Source: Thermoplasmatota archaeon
Lineage (GTDB): Archaea > Thermoplasmatota > Penumbrarchaeia > Penumbrarchaeales > Penumbrarchaeaceae
Direction of reading: 5' to 3'
Length of the DNA: 7,291 bases
NCBI GenBank assembly: GCA_030600725.1
Contig: JAUVLN010000106.1
Location: forward strand, 1 to 7,291
Positions 3,889 to 7,291 of the stretch are shown one piece after another (the first letter of the stretch is position 1; every line of letters starts with the position of its first letter). A model generated the notes under the pieces. The model ran no database searches. It was not told the DNA's origin and was given only the letters and a program-made list of their open reading frames with translations. The position numbers and the translations under genes are program-made.

Positions 3889-6222
3889 TTGGGTAAGAGA
3901 AGCAGGGGAAAGAAAAAGGGTCGAAGGACCCGATCCAGTAAAGTCGACCCGCTGGATGATGATTGGGATGAGGATATCCCCGTGAAGAAGAAACCATCCC
4001 CGGATCTTGAAGACGAGGTCGAAGAGATTCCCGAGGCGGTGGAGTTGAATGTTTCGTCTGACCTTCAGGATTACAACGAAACAGTAGTTTCGTCTGACCT
4101 TCAGGATGGTAATCCTGAAGATGGTGATCCTGAAGATGGTGATCCTGAAGATGAGGGGGAGTACGAGTTAGCATCCAAGAGGAGGGGAAAGAGAAGGAAG
4201 GTGAGAAAAAAGGAATCCCGGATCGAGGAGGAGGACGTAGCCAAACTTGATAAACCGAGGAAGATCCCCAAGGAAGAGTTAGAACAGGAGGTGGCGGAAG
4301 AGGTGGAAGAGGCGGAAGAGGTGGAAGAGGTGGAAGAGGCGGAAGAGGTGGAAGAGGCGGAAGAGGTGGAAGAGGTGGAAGAGGTGGAAGAGGCGGAAGA
4401 GGTGGAAGAGGTGGAAGAGGTGGAAGAGGTGGAAGAGGCGGAACCAGCTGAAGAAGAAGAGGAAATTGAGGAGGAGACGATCGACGGCCTTCCCCTGGAC
4501 GATGACCTGCTTGGCTCGGTTGAGGACGTAAGCGACATCGTGGACGGACTTGAGGAGGAGATCGCCCAGCAGGAGGATTCCCACGCTCTCAAAAGGGATG
4601 TGCCGGGGATACTCCACGATGTGATCGCACAGGCATGGGAAGACGGGGTTATCACCAGCGATGAGATGGCCCTACTTTACGTCCTGAAGAAGAGGTTCAA
4701 GTTGGATGATGAGACGTTCGAGGAGATCATGGAGGAGGCGAGGCCCGAAGGCGGAGAGATCCTCGATGGAACCGGGGAGGAGACCCCAACAGATAATGAG
4801 GAAGATGACGATCTTGATGAGGATGAGGAACTGGATCTGGACGAATCGGAAGATTCATTTGACCTTCTCGATACCAACGAAACAGATATTTCATCTAACC
4901 CTCAAGCTGGTTACCTTGAGGAAAGTGTTCGCTCAGATAGTGACCTCGAAGATGACGATCTTGATGACTGGGATAACGAAGACCCGGACATGGTAGATAT
5001 CGAACAGGAGATCCTGCAGGATGAACTCGAGGAACCATCCCCCATTGTGGATGAGATCCCAATGCCGCCCCCTCCACCTCCAAAGCCTTCCTCCATGATA
5101 ACGTTGACATCCTCCGTCAGGGGCAGTGCCCCTCTCGGAGCCTCCTTCGATCTGAAGCGGAAGGAGGCGGAGACCGTAAAAAGGTCAAGATGCCCCAAGT
5201 GCAAGAACATGATAACAATGTACAAGGGAGTCATCAAATGCCCACTCTGTTCCACCACTCTATCCATCAAGGAGGAGATCTCCGACGGTATGAGGGTTCT
5301 GATCGATCAGGCGAGGGCGGCCATCAAGGAAGGGAACAAGGGAAAAGCAAGGGAGCTTTTAACGATAGTACTGGAGAAGAACCCGGACAACAAGGAGGCG
5401 CAGTTCTTCATGCACAAGGTGAAGGCCGACCGGTCCAAGGGAGGGAAAATAGGGGGGGTCGGTACACAGGTCAATCTACGCAATGTGGCAAATATCAGCA
5501 CCGGCGTGACCAGATTGGATCAACTTATGAACGGGGGCCTGTCCGTGGGGGTACAGGTGATGTTGAAAGGCCCTCCATTCTGCGGGAAGGAGGTACTGTT
5601 CGATCAGATCATGGCCTCGGCACTGAAGGCCGGTTTCCCCGTGATATATGTCTCCACCAACAGGGCGATGAAGGATGTCATCCAGGGCATCGTCAAGTAC
5701 GTTCCCAACTTCAAATCATTCAACCGCGAGGGGCGGATATGGATGTACGACCTCTTCTCCAAGCACGATACCAAGAAGGTCCTGAAGGAGGGCCATCGTA
5801 TCTTCAACATAGAGATCAAGGAGGATTTCAAGAAGTTCCGCGAGGACCTGATCTTCGTCCAGGAGGAGGCGGTAAAGAATTATGGAGGGGGCGTGCTGAT
5901 AATCAATTCCCTCTCGCCCCTTATCTCCCAGACGGATATCAACGACCTTCTCAAATTCCTTCAGATGCTCATCGTGAGGTCAAAGGGATACCGCTTCACC
6001 AACCTGGTGGATGTCGCCCACGGCATCCACGAAGACTCGGTGATCAACTCCGTTGAGTACCTGATGGAGGGCATTATCGAGTTCAAGGAGAGGGATTCCA
6101 GAAACCACCTCAGGCTGAGGGGATTCGGACAGAAGGTCGCATCCAGGGAGTGGATCGAGTACAATATCTCACAGGATGGCCTGAACCTCTTCGGATCCTT
6201 CACCCAGGAGCGCATCGTCTGA
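3889..6222 (+). CDS. Modular acidic-repeat / zinc-ribbon / KaiC-RadA-like pseudo-ATPase (777 aa)
   Basis: This is a multidomain cytoplasmic protein with no signal peptide or membrane span. The order is: basic tail (1-18, KRSRGKKKGRR); acidic repeats (20-90); second basic patch (97-110); (V/A)EE tandem repeat (136-185); a helical TerB- or SHOCT-like module (about 240-285, AWEDGVITSDEMALL); a second acidic segment (300-382); proline stretch (393-400); zinc ribbon C435-x2-C438-x12-C451-x2-C454; a TPR-like hairpin (466-508, ending LEKNPDNKEA); and a KaiC/RadA-like domain (about 530-777, opening ISTGVTRLDQLMNGGL). The ATPase domain keeps the fold signature but not the chemistry. Walker A is GPPFCGKE (561-568) with Glu replacing Ser/Thr. 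The catalytic Glu pair expected after YVST is N591-R592. The Walker B position reads LIINSLSPL, with N673 replacing Asp. I infer nucleotide sensing or scaffolding without strong hydrolysis. KaiC-like paralogues in archaea act in signalling, archaellum assembly (FlaH) and recombination; none can be assigned here. The TTG start is forced by an upstream stop. Confidence 0.88.
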   Translation: MGKRSRGKKKGRRTRSSKVDPLDDDWDEDIPVKKKPSPDLEDEVEEIPEAVELNVSSDLQDYNETVVSSDLQDGNPEDGDPEDGDPEDEGEYELASKRRGKRRKVRKKESRIEEEDVAKLDKPRKIPKEELEQEVAEEVEEAEEVEEVEEAEEVEEAEEVEEVEEVEEAEEVEEVEEVEEVEEAEPAEEEEEIEEETIDGLPLDDDLLGSVEDVSDIVDGLEEEIAQQEDSHALKRDVPGILHDVIAQAWEDGVITSDEMALLYVLKKRFKLDDETFEEIMEEARPEGGEILDGTGEETPTDNEEDDDLDEDEELDLDESEDSFDLLDTNETDISSNPQAGYLEESVRSDSDLEDDDLDDWDNEDPDMVDIEQEILQDELEEPSPIVDEIPMPPPPPPKPSSMITLTSSVRGSAPLGASFDLKRKEAETVKRSRCPKCKNMITMYKGVIKCPLCSTTLSIKEEISDGMRVLIDQARAAIKEGNKGKARELLTIVLEKNPDNKEAQFFMHKVKADRSKGGKIGGVGTQVNLRNVANISTGVTRLDQLMNGGLSVGVQVMLKGPPFCGKEVLFDQIMASALKAGFPVIYVSTNRAMKDVIQGIVKYVPNFKSFNREGRIWMYDLFSKHDTKKVLKEGHRIFNIEIKEDFKKFREDLIFVQEEAVKNYGGGVLIINSLSPLISQTDINDLLKFLQMLIVRSKGYRFTNLVDVAHGIHEDSVINSVEYLMEGIIEFKERDSRNHLRLRGFGQKVASREWIEYNISQDGLNLFGSFTQERIV
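4051..4107 (+). repeat. Two 21-base direct repeats in coding sequence
   Basis: Identical 21-base copies occur at 4051-4071 and 4087-4107, each opening GTTTCGTCTGACC and encoding (N/V)VSSDLQD. Their starts are 36 bases apart, so the reading frame is kept. They look like an in-frame segmental duplication in the acidic N-terminal region of the pseudo-ATPase gene. Confidence 0.85.
4108..4152 (+). repeat. Three tandem 15-base units encoding GDPED
   Basis: Three head-to-tail copies of GGTGATCCTGAAGAT occur, the first with A in place of G at its fourth base (giving Asn). They encode GNPED-GDPED-GDPED and begin directly after the second 21-base repeat. The third positions are the same in all copies, which indicates recent expansion. 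Confidence 0.88.
4294..4443 (+). repeat. Sixteen-unit 9-base tandem repeat, G(T/C)GGAAGAG, encoding (V/A)EE
   Basis: Sixteen complete units (4294-4437) plus a six-base remnant encode residues 136-185 of the pseudo-ATPase gene. GAA and GAG occupy fixed places in every unit, and the only variation is T or C at the second base of the unit, giving Val or Ala. The order is A V A V V A V A V V V A V V V V A. Such purity indicates slippage or unequal exchange. The 3-residue period does not fit a heptad coiled coil; the product is a strongly acidic, probably extended or helical linker. Confidence 0.95.
4876..4921 (+). repeat. Diverged dispersed copy of the NET-SS-Q repeat
   Basis: Aligned without gaps to 4075-4120, this 46-base segment matches at 34 positions (about 74 percent by hand count) and is in the same reading frame. 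The encoded residues are NETDISSNPQAGYLEE against NETVVSSDLQDGNPED. It appears to be an older duplication of the same acidic N-terminal element, 801 bases (267 codons) away. Confidence 0.6.
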
Positions 6223-6225
6223 TCA
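6220..6225. other. Shared stop palindrome TGATCA between convergent genes
   Basis: TGA of the plus-strand pseudo-ATPase gene occupies 6220-6222, and TGA of the minus-strand permease occupies 6225-6223. The two stops together make one six-base palindrome, with no intergenic base between the reading frames. Any terminator of either gene must lie within the other's coding end. The pyrimidine tract 6235-6246 (CTCCTTTCTTCT), antisense to the permease's RRKE tail, is the best candidate for the plus-strand gene. Confidence 0.9.
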
Positions 6226-7291
6226 GGCGTGTATCTCCTTTCTTCTGAACAGGAGGAATGCGGCACCGGTGAAGACGGCGAACAGGATCAGTGGAACCAC
6301 CACATTTACCGGATCCAGATATGAGTCCATGATCAGCTCGGTGTTGTTGAAATAGGAGAAAAGGGAGAGGTATTTCATCCCCTCCCACGATGACAGATTT
6401 GCTATGACCATAACCACGTATTGACTCACTACGATCCCCATCATGAGGGCCGTCACCTTGGCCCCCTCGTCCACCAGTGTCGAGACCACCATGGCGATCC
6501 CTATGAACGTCAATGCGAGAGGGATCGAACCGATGAATGCCATTGCGTAGCTGTCCATTGGTACAGGCTCTCCAATGAGCATGGTGCCCAGGACGAGGCC
6601 GAGGAAGGCCCCGAAACAGACTGCAACCAGGAAAACAATCTGTGACAGGAGCTTTTCAAACATGAACCTCTCACGGGAGTATCCCGTCGCCAGAAGGATG
6701 TCCATCGACCTATCCTCGATATGCTTAGATACGGTCCCTCCCGCCTTGATGCTGAGGAATATTACGAGGAATAGGAGCCAGATCGAGAAGTACTCGATGT
6801 TGATGAATCCCTTCAAGGTGCCGAAATCGATATCGTCCGTACCCAGGAACCCCTCGTAGACGGGATTATCCTTCACGATCTCATCGAAGGCACTGGTCAC
6901 CGCAAGGTCCGTCGTTGAAACCACGTCACTAACCTCCACTGGAGTGAGGTTCGACTCCGAGGTAACGAACAGGACCCAGAAGAACGATGTCTCGTTGATC
7001 CTTTCGAAATGCACCTCCTTCCCCGTGCCTAGATAATACAGCTCGATACCGTAGGTGGAAAGCTGTGACCTGTTCATCAACAGATCATCAAGGTCCACCA
7101 GATCCGGGTCGATGACCGTTTCGTTCCCCTGGAGGAATTCGGAGAAAAACCCGTATACCAAGGGGTCCTTTCCACCCATTGCGATGTGATAACTGGAGCC
7201 TACCCTGGGGTCCCAGGATAGGTTGTAGGACATCTCACCCGTCTCCCCCGCCCCCTCCTCCTTCAACAGTATTCCATCGCCCTGTGCCATG
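6223..7291 (-). CDS. ABC-2 type transporter permease (N-terminus cut by window edge)
   Basis: This is an integral membrane subunit of an ABC exporter. The visible 355 residues start with about 160 polar residues that I place outside the cell, followed by five hydrophobic spans (about 164-184, 215-240, 248-272, 279-298 and 329-348) and a short cytoplasmic RRKEIHA tail. Between spans one and two lies a charged cytoplasmic segment, EDRSMDILLATGYSRERFMFEKLL. It matches the characteristic ABC-2 loop (E...g-x-L-x-x-L-L-a-t-x-x-s-R...K-L-L) that contacts the ATPase. The family usually has a first span before the outer domain, so the Met at 7290-7288 is probably internal and the gene continues to the right. 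The outer domain has five N-x-S/T sequons (N23, N56, N73, N99, N114), compatible with archaeal surface glycosylation. The ATPase partner is not in the window and would be expected upstream of this gene. The substrate is unknown. Confidence 0.85.
   Translation of the reverse strand, partial: MAQGDGILLKEEGAGETGEMSYNLSWDPRVGSSYHIAMGGKDPLVYGFFSEFLQGNETVIDPDLVDLDDLLMNRSQLSTYGIELYYLGTGKEVHFERINETSFFWVLFVTSESNLTPVEVSDVVSTTDLAVTSAFDEIVKDNPVYEGFLGTDDIDFGTLKGFINIEYFSIWLLFLVIFLSIKAGGTVSKHIEDRSMDILLATGYSRERFMFEKLLSQIVFLVAVCFGAFLGLVLGTMLIGEPVPMDSYAMAFIGSIPLALTFIGIAMVVSTLVDEGAKVTALMMGIVVSQYVVMVIANLSSWEGMKYLSLFSYFNNTELIMDSYLDPVNVVVPLILFAVFTGAAFLLFRRKEIHA

Noticed and set aside
4294..4443. Possible CRISPR-like or non-coding satellite array
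   Set aside because: The units are 9 bases with no spacers, they keep the reading frame of a long protein, and there is no leader or cas gene.
4101..4655. Long minus-strand open frames rich in Ser/Thr or in FHLF repeats opposite the 9-base array
   Set aside because: They are antisense readings of the (V/A)EE repeat. The composition is wholly dictated by the repeat, and they have no ribosome site or promoter.
5190..6056. 288-codon plus-strand open frame in another phase inside the pseudo-ATPase gene
   Set aside because: It shadows the zinc-ribbon/KaiC region. Its Gly/Arg/Gln-rich product is typical of an out-of-phase reading of high-GC codons.
7288..7290. ATG at the right edge as the true start of the permease
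   Set aside because: The family normally has a membrane span before the outer domain, and only one base remains in the window, so no ribosome site can be judged. The gene is treated as partial.

Overview
The window looks like an ordinary piece of archaeal chromosome. The organism is probably a member of the Thermoplasmatota or a related euryarchaeal lineage, but the lineage is a tentative reading. The archaeal signs are a PurP-type purine biosynthesis enzyme, an XPD/Rad3-family iron-sulfur helicase, a KaiC/RadA-like protein fused to a zinc ribbon and acidic low-complexity segments, A/T-rich TATA-like boxes about 40 bases upstream of starts, and T-rich termination tracts without hairpins. No RNA gene, insertion sequence, CRISPR array or attachment site is visible. 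No stretch longer than about 125 bases lacks a gene.

Layout. (1) Positions 2-817, plus strand: the C-terminal three quarters of purP, cut by the window edge. (2) 900-1187, plus: a 95-residue coiled-coil protein of unknown role with its own promoter. (3) 1174-1560, minus: a 128-residue zinc-ribbon protein, convergent with gene 2 and overlapping it by 14 bases. Its likely U-rich terminator lies inside the lysine-rich end of gene 2. (4) 1701-3812, plus: an XPD-like helicase, divergent from gene 3, with a complete set of helicase motifs and four candidate cluster cysteines. (5) 3889-6222, plus: a 777-residue modular protein with a TTG start. (6) 6223-7291, minus: an ABC-2 type permease running off the right edge. 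Its stop codon abuts that of gene 5 within one TGATCA palindrome.

The most interesting gene is gene 5. It starts with a basic tail, followed by long acidic repeats including a pure 9-base tandem repeat encoding (V/A)EE, then a small helical TerB-like module, a proline stretch, a four-cysteine zinc ribbon and a TPR-like hairpin. It ends in a KaiC/RadA-like domain in which three catalytic positions appear lost: the Walker A Ser/Thr, the catalytic Glu pair and the Walker B Asp. It reads as a pseudo-ATPase scaffold or sensor rather than an active ATPase. The helicase is also worth a look, because its cysteine spacing resembles eukaryotic XPD and it carries an extra segment of about 45 residues before the cluster domain.

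The genes do not form one operon. Most have their own promoter, and the orientation changes four times. Only general themes link them: purine synthesis, DNA repair or unwinding, possible signalling or scaffolding, and membrane transport. No pathway connection between neighbours can be shown from this sequence.
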